Shown here: positions 9,324 through 18,015 of the stretch, piece after piece
Numbering within the stretch: the stretch's first letter is position 1
Layout: each line of letters starts with the position of its first letter
Origin: Sphingomonas sp.
GTDB taxonomy: Bacteria > Pseudomonadota > Alphaproteobacteria > Sphingomonadales > Sphingomonadaceae
Direction: 5' to 3'
Assembly (NCBI RefSeq): GCF_017304615.1
Contig: NZ_JAFKLZ010000004.1
Coordinates: 62,001-126,000 of the forward strand
DNA length: 64,000 nt
The notes under the pieces: model-generated
Seen by the model: only the letters and a program-made list of their open reading frames with translations
Databases searched by the model: none
What the model was told of the DNA's origin: nothing
Made by a program: the position numbers and the translations under genes

Positions 9324-10232
9324 ATGAAACTCCCCGATTTCGAAGCGTGGGCCGTCTTCGCCACCGTAGCCGAACAGCGCTCGTTCAGCGCCGCGGCCGA
9401 TGCGCTCGGGGTATCGAAGGCCACGGTGTCGAAGGCGATCACGCGACTGGAAGCGTCGCTCGGCACGTCGCTATTCCATCGCACCTCGCGCCGCCTGACG
9501 CTGACCGAAAGCGGCCATACGCTCGCCGAACACGCGCAACGCATCCTTGCCGAAGGTCACGCGGCGGAGGAAACCGCGCACGATACGGCCAGCGCCCCCG
9601 CTGGGATGATCCGCATCGCCGCGCCGATGACGTTCGGGATCGCCTATGTTGCGCCGGCCATAGCAGACTTCATGGCGGCGCATCCGGCGGTGCATATCGA
9701 TCTGCGGCTGTCCGACGCGAAGGTCGACATCGTCGCGGAGGGCATCGACATCGCGCTGCGCATCGCCGATTTGCCCGACAGCAGCCTTCGCGCACGCCGC
9801 CTTGCCCCGGTCGAAACGCGCGTGGTCGCCTCCCCCGCCTATCTCGAACGCCATGGCCGTCCGCGGCATCCGCTCGACCTCGGCGAGCACGACATCTTCG
9901 CCTACGCCAACGTGCCGAGCACGACCTGGACCTTTCGCGGCCCCAATGGCGAGGAGGTCGCCGTTCGCCCGAACGGGCGCTTTACCACCGACAGCGGGGA
10001 TGCGATGCTGCCGCTGCTCCATACGGGGCTGGGGATCGCGCGTTTGCCGGACTTCATCGTGGACACGGAGATCGCGGCGGGGCGGCTGGAGGCGATCCTG
10101 ACCGACTGGGCGGGTCCGGCGACCGCGCTCCACCTCGTCACTCCTCCCAGCGCGTTGCGGCCGGTGCGCGTCGAACTGCTGATCGAATTTCTCGCCGAAC
10201 GCTTCCGCCAACTGTGCGCCACCCGTAAATGA
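9324..10232 (+). CDS. LysR-type transcriptional regulator of the pirin/wrbA locus
   Basis: A 302-residue regulator with the N-terminal winged HTH of LTTRs at residues 1-65 (SFSAAADALGVSKATVSKAI, LFHRTSRRLTLTESG). The periplasmic-binding-like effector domain spans about 90-295 and belongs to the CrgA/AaeR-like subgroup (DIVAEGIDIALRIADLPDSS). It is divergent from pirin and wrbA, which it most likely controls in response to a quinone or electrophile (inference). The stop overlaps the next gene by ATGA. Confidence 0.9.
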   Translation: MKLPDFEAWAVFATVAEQRSFSAAADALGVSKATVSKAITRLEASLGTSLFHRTSRRLTLTESGHTLAEHAQRILAEGHAAEETAHDTASAPAGMIRIAAPMTFGIAYVAPAIADFMAAHPAVHIDLRLSDAKVDIVAEGIDIALRIADLPDSSLRARRLAPVETRVVASPAYLERHGRPRHPLDLGEHDIFAYANVPSTTWTFRGPNGEEVAVRPNGRFTTDSGDAMLPLLHTGLGIARLPDFIVDTEIAAGRLEAILTDWAGPATALHLVTPPSALRPVRVELLIEFLAERFRQLCATRK

Positions 10233-11266
10233 AGCGGCTGGCGCCCGATGCCGACGACGCGCGCTTCATCCGCCGCGTCGTCCTGATCATCCTGATCGCC
10301 GGACTGACGATTGCGCTCTACCGCGTGGGCACGCTGCTGATCCTGGCGTTCGGATCGGTACTGGGCGCGATCACGATCCACGCCATCGCCGGCCGGCTCC
10401 AACGCCACCTCGGCGTGCCCCAACGCTACGCGATATGCCTTGCCATGCTCTCCGCACTGGCGGTGACGGGCTTCCTCGTCTGGCTGCTCACCGCGCAGTT
10501 CGGGACGCAGATCAACGCGCTGATCACCGAGACCCCGCAACTGCTAGGACGCCTCGCCGCGTGGATGTCGCAATCGGCGGTCGGCGCCAAGATCGTCGAA
10601 GCGGTCAACGTTGCCTATGCGGGCGCGCAGGCTGCGCAGGACCTCAGCGCGTTCGCGCGCGGCGGCGCGGACTTCGTACTCAACACCATCCTGCTCATCG
10701 TCGGCTCGATGTTCTTCGCAATGGAGCCCCGGCGCTATCGCGACGGGCTCCTTTTGCTCCTGCCCAAGGACAAGCGCGCCGCGTTCGGCGATGCGTTCGA
10801 CGATCTCGGCCGCAACCTGCGGCTATGGCTGCGCGCGCAGATCATCCTGATGCTGTTGATGGGCATTTCGATCGGCGTCGGGCTGTGGTTGTCGGGGGTG
10901 CCCTCGGCCGCGGCCCTGGGCCTGCTGGCGGGGATCAGCGAGTTCATCCCTTATATCGGCCCGACCGTTGCGATGCTGCCGGCGCTAGGTCTCGCAGCCA
11001 ATGCCGGCACCGGGCCATTGGTCGGCGCGATCGCGACCTATGCGATCGTCCGCATCGTCCAGGACATGATCGTAACGCCGGTCATTCAGAGCCATGTGAT
11101 CGCGATACCGCCCGCGATCACATTGTTCGCGATGGTCGGGATCGGCTATATTTTCGGGCTTACCGGCCTGGTATTCGCCGCCCCCCTGTTGGTCGCGATC
11201 TTCGCCCTTACGCATTCGCTCTACATCCGCGAAACGCTCGGCGAAAACACTACCCAGATCGATTGA
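10229..11266 (+). CDS. AI-2E family transporter (PerM/TqsA family permease)
   Basis: A 345-residue integral membrane protein with about eight hydrophobic segments. These include the first pair (VVLIILIAGLTIALYRVGTL), the conserved mid-protein GLLAGISEFIPYIGPTVAM motif, and the C-terminal helix pair with IGYIFGLTGLVFAAPLLVAI. TqsA and related members export autoinducer-2; others are of unknown function or act as sodium/proton antiporters. It starts with an ATGA overlap on the LysR stop. Its stop codon abuts the GANTC cluster upstream of ctrA. Confidence 0.85.
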   Translation: MKRLAPDADDARFIRRVVLIILIAGLTIALYRVGTLLILAFGSVLGAITIHAIAGRLQRHLGVPQRYAICLAMLSALAVTGFLVWLLTAQFGTQINALITETPQLLGRLAAWMSQSAVGAKIVEAVNVAYAGAQAAQDLSAFARGGADFVLNTILLIVGSMFFAMEPRRYRDGLLLLLPKDKRAAFGDAFDDLGRNLRLWLRAQIILMLLMGISIGVGLWLSGVPSAAALGLLAGISEFIPYIGPTVAMLPALGLAANAGTGPLVGAIATYAIVRIVQDMIVTPVIQSHVIAIPPAITLFAMVGIGYIFGLTGLVFAAPLLVAIFALTHSLYIRETLGENTTQID

Positions 11267-11321
11267 CTCCAAACCCGAAACGAGTCCGCCTGACTCGCGA
11301 TTCCGCACGACTCGTGGAGTC
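11265..11321. promoter_or_regulatory. Six GANTC (CcrM methylation) sites upstream of ctrA
   Basis: GANTC occurs at 11265, 11282, 11292, 11299, 11309 and 11317, six times in 57 bp, where about 0.2 would be expected by chance. The last two form GACTC-GTG-GAGTC. CcrM methylates this motif in Alphaproteobacteria, and hemimethylation state controls the ctrA P1 promoter in Caulobacter. The cluster ends 114 bp upstream of the ctrA ATG. Confidence 0.8.
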
Positions 11322-11328
11322 AGGCCGG

Positions 11329-11344
11329 TTAGCGAAGAATTAAC
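11329..11344 (+). promoter_or_regulatory. Candidate CtrA box (autoregulation)
   Basis: TTAG-N7-TTAAC at 11329-11344 matches the CtrA consensus TTAA-N7-TTAAC with one mismatch. It follows directly on the GANTC cluster and precedes the ctrA start by about 90 bp. A further GGTTAA half-site lies at 11367-11372. Confidence 0.6.
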
Positions 11345-11434
11345 CTTTGTCCTTCAGACACGCTTAGGTTAATGGATTGCGTCGAAGCGCGTCGTGATTG
11401 GGCACGGCAGACTTCGAAAACGGGGGAATGCCGC

Positions 11435-12136
11435 ATGCGCGTGCTGCTGATCGAGGACGAGCCGACGACGGCCAAGGCCATCGAGCTGATGCTCACCACC
11501 GAAGGCTTCAACGTCTATACGACGGACCTGGGCGAAGAGGGCTTGGACCTCGCCAAGCTCTACGACTACGACATCATCCTGCTCGATTTGAACTTGCCGG
11601 ACATGCATGGCTACGACGTGCTCAAGAAAGTACGCGTCGCCCGTGTCCAGACGCCGGTGCTGATCCTGTCGGGCATTTCGGAGATGGACAGCAAGGTCCG
11701 CTCGTTCGGCTTTGGGGCCGACGATTACGTCACCAAGCCGTTCCACCGCGAGGAACTGACCGCGCGCATCCACGCCGTGGTCCGCCGATCGAAGGGCCAT
11801 TCTCAGTCGGTTATCAAGACCGGCAAGCTGGCGGTGAACCTCGATGCGAAGACCGTCGAAGTCGACGGCGCCCGCGTCCACCTGACCGGCAAGGAATATG
11901 CGATGCTGGAGCTGCTGTCGCTCCGCAAGGGCACGACGCTGACCAAGGAAATGTTCCTGAACCACCTGTACGGCGGGATGGACGAGCCCGAGCTCAAGAT
12001 CATCGACGTCTTCATCTGCAAGCTGCGCAAGAAGCTCAGCCTGGCGACCGACGGCGAAAATTACATCGAAACCGTCTGGGGCCGCGGCTACGTGCTGCGC
12101 GAGGCGGACGAAGTGGTCGCGGCGCAAGTCGCGTAA
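11435..12136 (+). CDS. ctrA: Cell-cycle master response regulator CtrA
   Basis: A 233-residue OmpR-family regulator. The receiver domain spans about 1-120, with the acidic pair E7/D8, phospho-acceptor D51 ([16 protein letters not shown]), the Ser/Thr switch in LILSGIS and Lys in [10 protein letters not shown]. The C-terminal winged helix includes [14 protein letters not shown] and [14 protein letters not shown], near-invariant in CtrA. The start at 11435 (MRVLLIEDE) fits all CtrA proteins and has GGGGGA upstream; the longer in-frame version would add 21 atypical residues. CtrA controls flagellar and division genes and, in some species, replication. The GANTC cluster and CtrA box upstream fit cell-cycle control. 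Confidence 0.97.
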   Translation: MRVLLIEDEPTTAKAIELMLTTEGFNVYTTDLGEEGLDLAKLYDYDIILLDLNLPDMHGYDVLKKVRVARVQTPVLILSGISEMDSKVRSFGFGADDYVTKPFHREELTARIHAVVRRSKGHSQSVIKTGKLAVNLDAKTVEVDGARVHLTGKEYAMLELLSLRKGTTLTKEMFLNHLYGGMDEPELKIIDVFICKLRKKLSLATDGENYIETVWGRGYVLREADEVVAAQVA

Positions 12137-12160
12137 CACTTACCGATTTCCAAGGGGGAT

Positions 12161-12200
12161 GGGCCGCGGCGTTGGAAAGCGCCGCGGCCCTTTTCTTTTC
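12161..12200 (+). terminator. Intrinsic terminator of ctrA
   Basis: Perfect 11-bp GC-rich arms GGGCCGCGGCG (12161-12171) and CGCCGCGGCCC (12180-12190), an 8-nt loop, then TTTTCTTTTC. A textbook rho-independent terminator. Confidence 0.92.
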
Positions 12201-13862
12201 CTACGGCTTCCGCACGTACACCTTCACCCCGCCGATCCAGGTTTCTTCGACCTTGGTTGCACGCAGGTCGGTGGGGCCGGACAGCAACGGGTCGCGGTCG
12301 ACGATGATGAAGTCGGCGGCTTGGCCGGGTGCGAGGCGACCGAACTTGTCCTCGGCGAACCCGGCATAGGCGGCGCCCTGGGTGAAGGCCCACCACGCCT
12401 GTTCGCGCGTCACCTTTTCCTCGGGACGCCAGCCGCCGAACGGTTCACCGTTCGCATCCATGCGGGTGAATGCCGCGGCCCACCCGGCCCACGGATCGGG
12501 GCTTTCGACCGGATAGTCGCTGCCGAATGCAAGCGGCACGCCGTTCCTTAGCATGGTCGCCCAGGCATAGGCGCCGGTCAGCCGCTCCGGCCCCAATCGC
12601 GCCTCCGCCATCTTCATGTCCGACGTCGCGTGCGTTGGCTGCATCGACGCGATCACCTTCAGGCTCGCGAAGCGCGGCAAGTCGGCGGGATCGACGATCT
12701 GGGCGTGCTCGATCCGCCAGCGGCGGTCGCCCTTGTACGTGCCAGACAATGCATCGATCGCGTCGAGTACCTGGCGGTTGGCCTTGTCACCGATCGCGTG
12801 GACCGCGACCTGATAGCCGTCCATCGCCGCCCGGCTCATCAAATTCTGCAACAGCGTGTCGGTCATGAAACCGGCGCCCGACTGGCCGGGCGCGTCCTTG
12901 TAGGGTTGGAGCAGCCACGCGCCGCGCGAGCCCAGCGCGCCGTCGGCGTACAGCTTGACCCCGCCCATCCGCAGGCGATCTCCATAGAGCCACGGCGTCG
13001 GCCCGCTGCCGCCGACGCGGATCGCCGTCTCGACCCCCGCGCCATAGCTCATGATCCGCACCATTAGCGCGCCGCGATCGCCCATCCGCCGCATCGCGAG
13101 CCAATCGTCCAGCGACGTACCCATGTCGGCGGTTGCAGTGATGCCGAACGCCAGCAGGATCTCCTGTGCCTTCTGCAGCGCGAAGTCGCGCTCCTTGGGC
13201 AAGGGTTGCGGCACCGCTTTCTCGACCAGGCTCATCGCGGCGTCGACGAAGACCCCCGCCGGTTCGACGCCGATCTTCTCGATGCGCCCGCCCGCCGGCG
13301 TCGCGGTCTTGGCGGTCACACCCGCCGCCTTGATCGCGGCGCTGTTGGCCCACGCCGCATGCCCGTCCGCCCGGCCCAGCCAGACCGGCCGGTCGCTGAC
13401 GACGCCGTCCAGGTCAGCCGCGGTGGGGAAGCGGCCCAGCCCCCATTTCTCCTGATTCCACCCGCCGCCGATGATCCATTTCTTCTCCGGATTTGCGGCG
13501 ACATAGGCCTTGATCTTGGCCTTGGCCTCATCGAGCGTCTTGGTGTCAGACAGATCGAGTTCGAGCGCGCGGAAGCCGAGGTCGAGCACATGGCCATGCG
13601 CGTCGATGAAGCCGGGCAGCAGCGTCCGGCCCTTTTCGTTCGACAGCCAGTCGGGTCGTTCAGGGCGCTTGTCGCCCGATTGCAGCAGCCTCACGACCCG
13701 GCCGTCGCGACCGATCACGATGCCGGTAAAGTGGATGACGTTGCCCTTGGCGTCCATCGTCATGCCGTTGACGTTGTCGACCAGCCCGTCGGCGAGCGCG
13801 GGGGTCGCGACCAGCGACAGGGCAGTCGCTGCGACGACTAGCTTGGGGAACGTACGCTTCAC
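12201..13862 (-). CDS. Exported amidohydrolase (YtcJ-like, amidohydrolase 3 family)
   Basis: A 553-residue metal-dependent hydrolase with a cleavable signal peptide (ATALSLVATPALA, cut near residue 24). The amidohydrolase core carries the first metal motif LLPGFIDAHGH, a central VAVHAIGDKANR with further His ligands, the RIEHAQ motif, and FGSDYPVESPDP with the late Asp. The C-terminal composite beta domain closes with LAPGQAADFIIVDRDPL. The family includes N-substituted formamide deformylases and many uncharacterised members; the substrate is unknown. The start is GTG at 13862, overlapping the upstream dehydrogenase stop (GTGA), so the two genes are probably co-expressed. Confidence 0.85.
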   Translation of the reverse strand: MKRTFPKLVVAATALSLVATPALADGLVDNVNGMTMDAKGNVIHFTGIVIGRDGRVVRLLQSGDKRPERPDWLSNEKGRTLLPGFIDAHGHVLDLGFRALELDLSDTKTLDEAKAKIKAYVAANPEKKWIIGGGWNQEKWGLGRFPTAADLDGVVSDRPVWLGRADGHAAWANSAAIKAAGVTAKTATPAGGRIEKIGVEPAGVFVDAAMSLVEKAVPQPLPKERDFALQKAQEILLAFGITATADMGTSLDDWLAMRRMGDRGALMVRIMSYGAGVETAIRVGGSGPTPWLYGDRLRMGGVKLYADGALGSRGAWLLQPYKDAPGQSGAGFMTDTLLQNLMSRAAMDGYQVAVHAIGDKANRQVLDAIDALSGTYKGDRRWRIEHAQIVDPADLPRFASLKVIASMQPTHATSDMKMAEARLGPERLTGAYAWATMLRNGVPLAFGSDYPVESPDPWAGWAAAFTRMDANGEPFGGWRPEEKVTREQAWWAFTQGAAYAGFAEDKFGRLAPGQAADFIIVDRDPLLSGPTDLRATKVEETWIGGVKVYVRKP

Positions 13863-14725
13863 TTCGGCAATCTCCTCACGAGCGCACTGGTGTCCTGCCG
13901 CGCGCCGCCCATCTTCTGCACCTCGGCATAGAATTGATCGACTAGCGCGGTCATCGGGAGCAGCGCGCCATTGCGCCCCGCTTCGTCGAGCGCGAGGCCC
14001 AGATCCTTGCGCATCCAGTCGATCGCGAAGCCGAAATCGAATTCGTCCTTGGCCATGGTCGGCCAGCGATTGACCATTTGCCAGCTTTGCGCCGCGCCGC
14101 CCGAGATCGCCTCCAGCACCTTGTCCAGATCAAGCTTGCTCGCCTGGGCAAACCGCAAAGCTTCGCTCACGCCCTGCAACACCCCGGCGATCGCGATCTG
14201 GTTAACCATCTTGGTTGTCTGGCCTGCCCCAGGTCCACCGATATGGACGATCCGCGTTGCATAGGCCTGCATCAGCGGCTCGGCGATCGCCATCGCTTCC
14301 GTCGCCCCCCCGCACATGATCGACAGCTTGCCGTCCTCCGCGCCGGCCTGGCCGCCCGATACCGGGGCATCCACCGCCAGCAAGCCGCGCTTCCCCGCTT
14401 CGTCGGCCAGCCGTCGTGCGATGTCGGCGGATACCGTCGTATGGTCGATGAACACCGCGCCCTCGCGCATCGCGCCGAACGCGCCCTCTGTGCCCAGCGT
14501 CACTGCGGCGAGATCATCGTCATTGCCGACGCACGTCAGCACCGCGTCCTGATCGCGCGCCGCTTCGGCGGGCGTCGCCGCGCTCCTGCCGCCATGCTGC
14601 GCGACCCACGCCACCGCCTTGTCCGCGGTGCGGTTATAGACCGTGACGTCGTGCCCCGCCGCCGCCAGATGCCGCGCGATCGGTGCGCCCATCACGCCCA
14701 GCCCGATGAAAGCTACCTTTGCCAT
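13859..14725 (-). CDS. NAD(P)-dependent beta-hydroxyacid dehydrogenase (3-hydroxyisobutyrate/tartronate semialdehyde type)
   Basis: A 288-residue member of the 6-phosphogluconate/3-hydroxyisobutyrate dehydrogenase family. The Rossmann motif GLGVMGAPIARHLAAAGH is at the N terminus, followed by the substrate loop VDAPVSGGQAGAEDGKLS and the catalytic Lys in TTKMVNQIAIAGVLQG. The all-alpha C-terminal domain includes KDLGLALDEA. The likely reaction is oxidation of a short beta-hydroxy acid to its semialdehyde or the reverse; MmsB, GarR and GlxR cannot be told apart here. The start at 14725 (MAKVAFIGLG) is chosen from the Rossmann position. It overlaps the amidohydrolase by 4 bp. Confidence 0.88.
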   Translation of the reverse strand: MAKVAFIGLGVMGAPIARHLAAAGHDVTVYNRTADKAVAWVAQHGGRSAATPAEAARDQDAVLTCVGNDDDLAAVTLGTEGAFGAMREGAVFIDHTTVSADIARRLADEAGKRGLLAVDAPVSGGQAGAEDGKLSIMCGGATEAMAIAEPLMQAYATRIVHIGGPGAGQTTKMVNQIAIAGVLQGVSEALRFAQASKLDLDKVLEAISGGAAQSWQMVNRWPTMAKDEFDFGFAIDWMRKDLGLALDEAGRNGALLPMTALVDQFYAEVQKMGGARQDTSALVRRLPK

Positions 14726-14780
14726 CACCGGCGCATAAGCCGTGTTCCCCCGCCACACCAGATGGTCTAGGCGGCGGTTC

Positions 14781-16004
14781 ATGACTTCCCCCATCCCCGT
14801 CACGATCGACGATGTCCGCGCCGCGCACGAACGCATCCGCTCCAACATCGTCCGCACACCGACTTTCATCAGCAAGACGCTGAGCGACCTGACCGGGGCC
14901 ACGGTCTATCTGAAGTTTGAGAATTTGCAGTTCACCGCCGCCTATAAGGAACGTGGGGCGCTCAACACGCTGCTGCTGCTCGACGACGAGGCCCGGTCGA
15001 AGGGCGTGATCGCGGCATCGGCGGGCAACCATGCGCAGGGTCTCGCCTATCACGCCAACCGGCTCGGCATCCCATCGGTCATCGTCATGCCGACCAACAC
15101 GCCCATCGTGAAGGTGACTCAGACCGAAGGGCATGGCGCGACGGTGATCCTGGAAGGCGACACGTTCGACGCCGCCTACGCCTATGCTCGCGAGCTGGAG
15201 GCGGAGCGTGGTTACACGTTCGTCCATCCCTTTGACGATCCCCGCGTGGTCGCCGGTGCGGGGACGCTGGCCATCGAAATGCTGGAAGACGTGTCGGCGA
15301 TCGACACGTTCATCACGCCCATCGGCGGCGGCGGGCTGATCAGCGGGATGTCGATCGTCGCGAAGGCGGCGGATCATCCGGTGTCGGTGATCGGAGTAGA
15401 GGCCGAGCTGTTCCCCTCGATGTACAACCGCATCAAGGGCACGCAATATCCCTGCGGCGGCGATACGCTGGCGGAGGGCATCGCAGTCAAGGAACCGGGC
15501 GGGATCACCTCAGGCATCGTCCGCGAACTGGTCGACGACATCGTGCTGGTCAGCGAGCGCAACCTCGAACACGCGGTCAGCCTGTTGCTGCAGATCGAGA
15601 AATCGGTGGTCGAGGGCGCGGGTGCTGCCGGCCTCGCGGCGTTGCTCGATCATCCCGAGCGATTCGCCGGCAAGACGGTCGGCGTGGTGCTGTGCGGCGG
15701 CAATATCGACACGCGGTTGCTCGCCAACGTGCTGCTGCGCGATCTCGCGCGGTCAGGACGGCTGGCGCGCCTCCGCATCAAGCTGCAGGATCAGCCGGGC
15801 GCGCTGTTCCATGTCGCACGCATCTTCCACGAACAGCGGATCAACATCATCGAGGTCTATCACCAGCGCGTGTTCACCTCGCTGCCGGCCAAGGGGCTGA
15901 TCACCGACATCGAGTGCGAGGCGCGCGACCGCGATCATCTCGACCGCCTGATCGCCGCACTGAAGGCCGCCGACTATGAAGTGAGCCCTGTCGAACTGGC
16001 ATGA
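14781..16004 (+). CDS. ilvA: Threonine ammonia-lyase with C-terminal ACT domain
   Basis: A 407-residue PLP enzyme converting L-threonine to 2-oxobutyrate and ammonia, the first step of isoleucine synthesis or threonine catabolism. The PLP Lys lies in FTAAYKERGALN, the Ser/Gly phosphate loop in AASAGNHAQGLAYH and PIGGGGLISG, and the C-terminal ACT domain begins at about residue 330 (RLRIKLQDQPGALFHVARIF). It is the single-ACT form, shorter than enterobacterial IlvA (about 514) and like TdcB plus ACT. The ATG at 14781 is preferred; an upstream in-frame GTG would add 13 residues that do not look conserved. Confidence 0.93.
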   Translation: MTSPIPVTIDDVRAAHERIRSNIVRTPTFISKTLSDLTGATVYLKFENLQFTAAYKERGALNTLLLLDDEARSKGVIAASAGNHAQGLAYHANRLGIPSVIVMPTNTPIVKVTQTEGHGATVILEGDTFDAAYAYARELEAERGYTFVHPFDDPRVVAGAGTLAIEMLEDVSAIDTFITPIGGGGLISGMSIVAKAADHPVSVIGVEAELFPSMYNRIKGTQYPCGGDTLAEGIAVKEPGGITSGIVRELVDDIVLVSERNLEHAVSLLLQIEKSVVEGAGAAGLAALLDHPERFAGKTVGVVLCGGNIDTRLLANVLLRDLARSGRLARLRIKLQDQPGALFHVARIFHEQRINIIEVYHQRVFTSLPAKGLITDIECEARDRDHLDRLIAALKAADYEVSPVELA

Positions 16005-16006
16005 AA

Positions 16007-16038
16007 AAAGGGCGGCGCGCCGAAACGCACCGCCCTTT
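16007..16038. terminator. Bidirectional terminator after ilvA
   Basis: AAAGGGCGG (16007-16015) pairs with CCGCCCTTT (16030-16038) across a 14-nt loop. An A-run precedes the stem and so serves as the U-tract for the convergent small gene on the minus strand. Confidence 0.8.
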
Positions 16039-16058
16039 CATCTAACGCTGTAAAGCGA

Positions 16059-16307
16059 TTAGGGGCTCTTGGCCTTGTTGTCCTTGCTCGAACCGATCGC
16101 GACAGCCGCGATAACACCGGCGACAATAAGAACAGCAAAGATGACACCAGTGCCAGCAGCCTTGCTGTTATTGCTGGTCGGCGTGCTCGCGCGGACGCTC
16201 TTGGCGACCGACAGCGACGCCGCCGGATTCGCCGGCGCAGCCGACGCGGCGACCGGCATCGCGGCAACAGCCACGGCAGCCAGAGCGCCAATCATTGACT
16301 TAATCAT
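16059..16307 (-). CDS. Small exported single-helix membrane protein, unknown function
   Basis: An 82-residue protein starting MIKSMIGALAAVAVA, with an N-terminal signal ending near SAAPA. A Ser/Ala-rich linker is followed by one transmembrane helix (GVIFAVLIVAGVIAAVAIGS) and a short charged tail (KDNKAKSP). The ATG at 16307 has a good GGGAGA Shine-Dalgarno; the longer open frame upstream lacks one. No family is recognised. Conserved short proteins of this layout are common in sphingomonads (general knowledge; the specific homologue is not verified). Confidence 0.7.
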   Translation of the reverse strand: MIKSMIGALAAVAVAAMPVAASAAPANPAASLSVAKSVRASTPTSNNSKAAGTGVIFAVLIVAGVIAAVAIGSSKDNKAKSP

Positions 16308-16354
16308 GCGGCAGTCTCCCTTTTGATACTTACGTCGCCATGCAACATGACGCC

Positions 16355-16373
16355 GGAACTCCGTATCAGTTCC
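16355..16373. promoter_or_regulatory. Inverted repeat upstream of the small membrane protein gene
   Basis: GGAACT (16355-16360) and AGTTCC (16368-16373) with a 7-bp spacer form a perfect 6-bp-arm dyad 48-66 bp upstream of the start at 16307. It is a plausible operator; no regulator is identified. Confidence 0.35.
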
Positions 16374-16456
16374 CGGTCCTACAAAAGAATCGCCGGAATG
16401 CAAGCTTTTCGGCGGGTTTTTGCTAGCTGCACGAGTTTAACGACAGGTTAGTCCGT

Positions 16457-16957
16457 TCACCGTTGCGGCGATGCAACTGTTCCGGCCGGTCGCAGGCGCG
16501 GTCCTGACGCCTTGGCGCCCAGCGCGTTGATGTCGTCGAGCGCCCGGATAAGGTCGCGATATTTCGGATTATCGCGGAGCTGCTGTATGAGCGTCACGCT
16601 ATGCTCGCGGCCGTTCGACCGTCGCGTCAGCGTGCAGTCGACGCCGTCCATGACATAGGGCTTTTGCGGCGGCACGACTCGCCGTTCGAAGCGGGCGAGA
16701 TCGAGTTCGCGCCAGATTCGGCTCACTTCGGCACGCGACGCGCGAGCATGCTGCACGTCGGGCGACCGCCGCGTCACCTTCGACACTTGCCCGGTCGCCA
16801 GCACACGGACGACTTCGTGGCGACCGTCGATCCCGCCCGCACATACTGTCTCCACATAATCGACCCCCGCCGGGGCAAAGGGCAATACCGGCGGCATCCG
16901 CTGCGCAAGCGCCGGCGAGGCGACGGCGGCGATCAACGCGAACAACACAACGCGCAT
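16457..16957 (-). CDS. Secreted hypothetical protein
   Basis: A 166-residue protein with a clear signal peptide (MRVVLFALIAAVASPALAQ, cut after LAQ). The mature part carries two Cys (ETVCAGG and GVDCTLTRR) that could form one disulfide, and alternates short beta-like and helical segments (DNPKYRDLIRALDDINALG). No known family is recognised. It is monocistronic, with 254 bp of unremarkable spacer (16958-17211) before the divergent leucyltransferase gene. Expected location is the periplasm. Confidence 0.65.
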   Translation of the reverse strand: MRVVLFALIAAVASPALAQRMPPVLPFAPAGVDYVETVCAGGIDGRHEVVRVLATGQVSKVTRRSPDVQHARASRAEVSRIWRELDLARFERRVVPPQKPYVMDGVDCTLTRRSNGREHSVTLIQQLRDNPKYRDLIRALDDINALGAKASGPRLRPAGTVASPQR

Positions 16958-17211
16958 CCAGACTCTCCTTCGTCTAATCGACTACAGAATCGCGCCTGAA
17001 CCCAACCTTGCGACGAAGCGAATCGGGCGTGCGGCGGACGCCCTTGCCTCGTCGAGTCGCGAGGATCATTGTGACTGCGGAAAGGCCCTTGCCTGCCCTC
17101 CCCGCGCCGTTAACCTTCTTTCATGGTAAAGCCGCTTTTCATCATGCGCGGCGCGATTCATAGTGGGCGCGTTCGCCGGATTCGCCGGCATTTGAAGGGG
17201 ATCAACCGGCG

Positions 17212-18015
17212 GTGACCGCGCCTTTCCGTTTTCCGCGCTTTTTCGTGACATCGCCGTCGCCCTGCCCCTATCTCCCGGGGCGTCAGGAGCGGAAGGTGTT
17301 TACAGAGCTCAACGGCCCGCACGCCGGCGAGCTCAACGACGCGCTGGGCCGGATCGGTTTTCGCCGCAGCCAGTCGGTCGCGTACCGCCCGAGCTGCGTC
17401 GGTTGCTCGGCCTGCGTGTCGGTCCGCGTCGTCACTCCGGACTTCAAGCCCAACGCCACCCAGCGCAAGATCCTGCGCCGCCACGCCGACTTGGAAGTCA
17501 CCGCCTGCAACCCCTGGGCGACCGATGAACAATTCCAGCTGCTCCGCCGCTATCTCTCGGCGCGCCACCCGTCCGGGGGCATGACGCTGATGGACGACGG
17601 CGATTATGCCGACATGGTCGAGCAGTCGCCGGTCAATTCGGTGGTCGTCGAATATCGCGAGCCGAGCCTGCACGGCGAGCGGGGCCGGCTGGTCGGGGCA
17701 TGCCTGACCGATCAACAGGCCGATGGCCTCAGCATGATCTACAGCTTCTTCGTCGCCGATGACGCCACGCGTCCGAGCCTGGGCAACTTCATCATCATGG
17801 ATCACATCATGCGCGCGCGCGCCGCGGGCCTGCCCTATGTCTATCTCGGCTATTGGGTGAAGGGGTCGGCGCGGATGACCTACAAGACGCGCTATCGCCC
17901 GCTCGAAGTGCTCGGACCGAACGGCTGGAGTCTGCTGGCCGATGAGAATGCCAGCTATTCGCCGCCGGTCCATCCGGTCGAACAGGCGCTCGCGCTGTCG
18001 GGCGAGCTGGCCTAG
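17212..18015 (+). CDS. bpt: Aspartate/glutamate leucyltransferase (Bpt; Ate-like N-degron transferase)
   Basis: A 267-residue protein of the ATE family. It has the N-terminal cysteine motifs CPYLPGR and CVGCSAC, the [12 protein letters not shown] region, and the C-terminal GNAT-like half with [20 protein letters not shown]. Bacterial Bpt transfers leucine from Leu-tRNA to N-terminal Asp/Glu (or oxidised Met), making substrates for ClpS-ClpAP. Its length is normal, about 250-270. The start is GTG at 17212. Its stop shares the palindrome CTAG with the convergent transglutaminase gene, a 4-bp tail-to-tail overlap without a terminator. Confidence 0.92.
   Translation: MTAPFRFPRFFVTSPSPCPYLPGRQERKVFTELNGPHAGELNDALGRIGFRRSQSVAYRPSCVGCSACVSVRVVTPDFKPNATQRKILRRHADLEVTACNPWATDEQFQLLRRYLSARHPSGGMTLMDDGDYADMVEQSPVNSVVVEYREPSLHGERGRLVGACLTDQQADGLSMIYSFFVADDATRPSLGNFIIMDHIMRARAAGLPYVYLGYWVKGSARMTYKTRYRPLEVLGPNGWSLLADENASYSPPVHPVEQALALSGELA

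Noticed and set aside
14726-14902. 59-residue extension of the beta-hydroxyacid dehydrogenase
   Set aside because: It overlaps the divergent ilvA start, and the Rossmann strand must begin within a few residues of Met at 14725.
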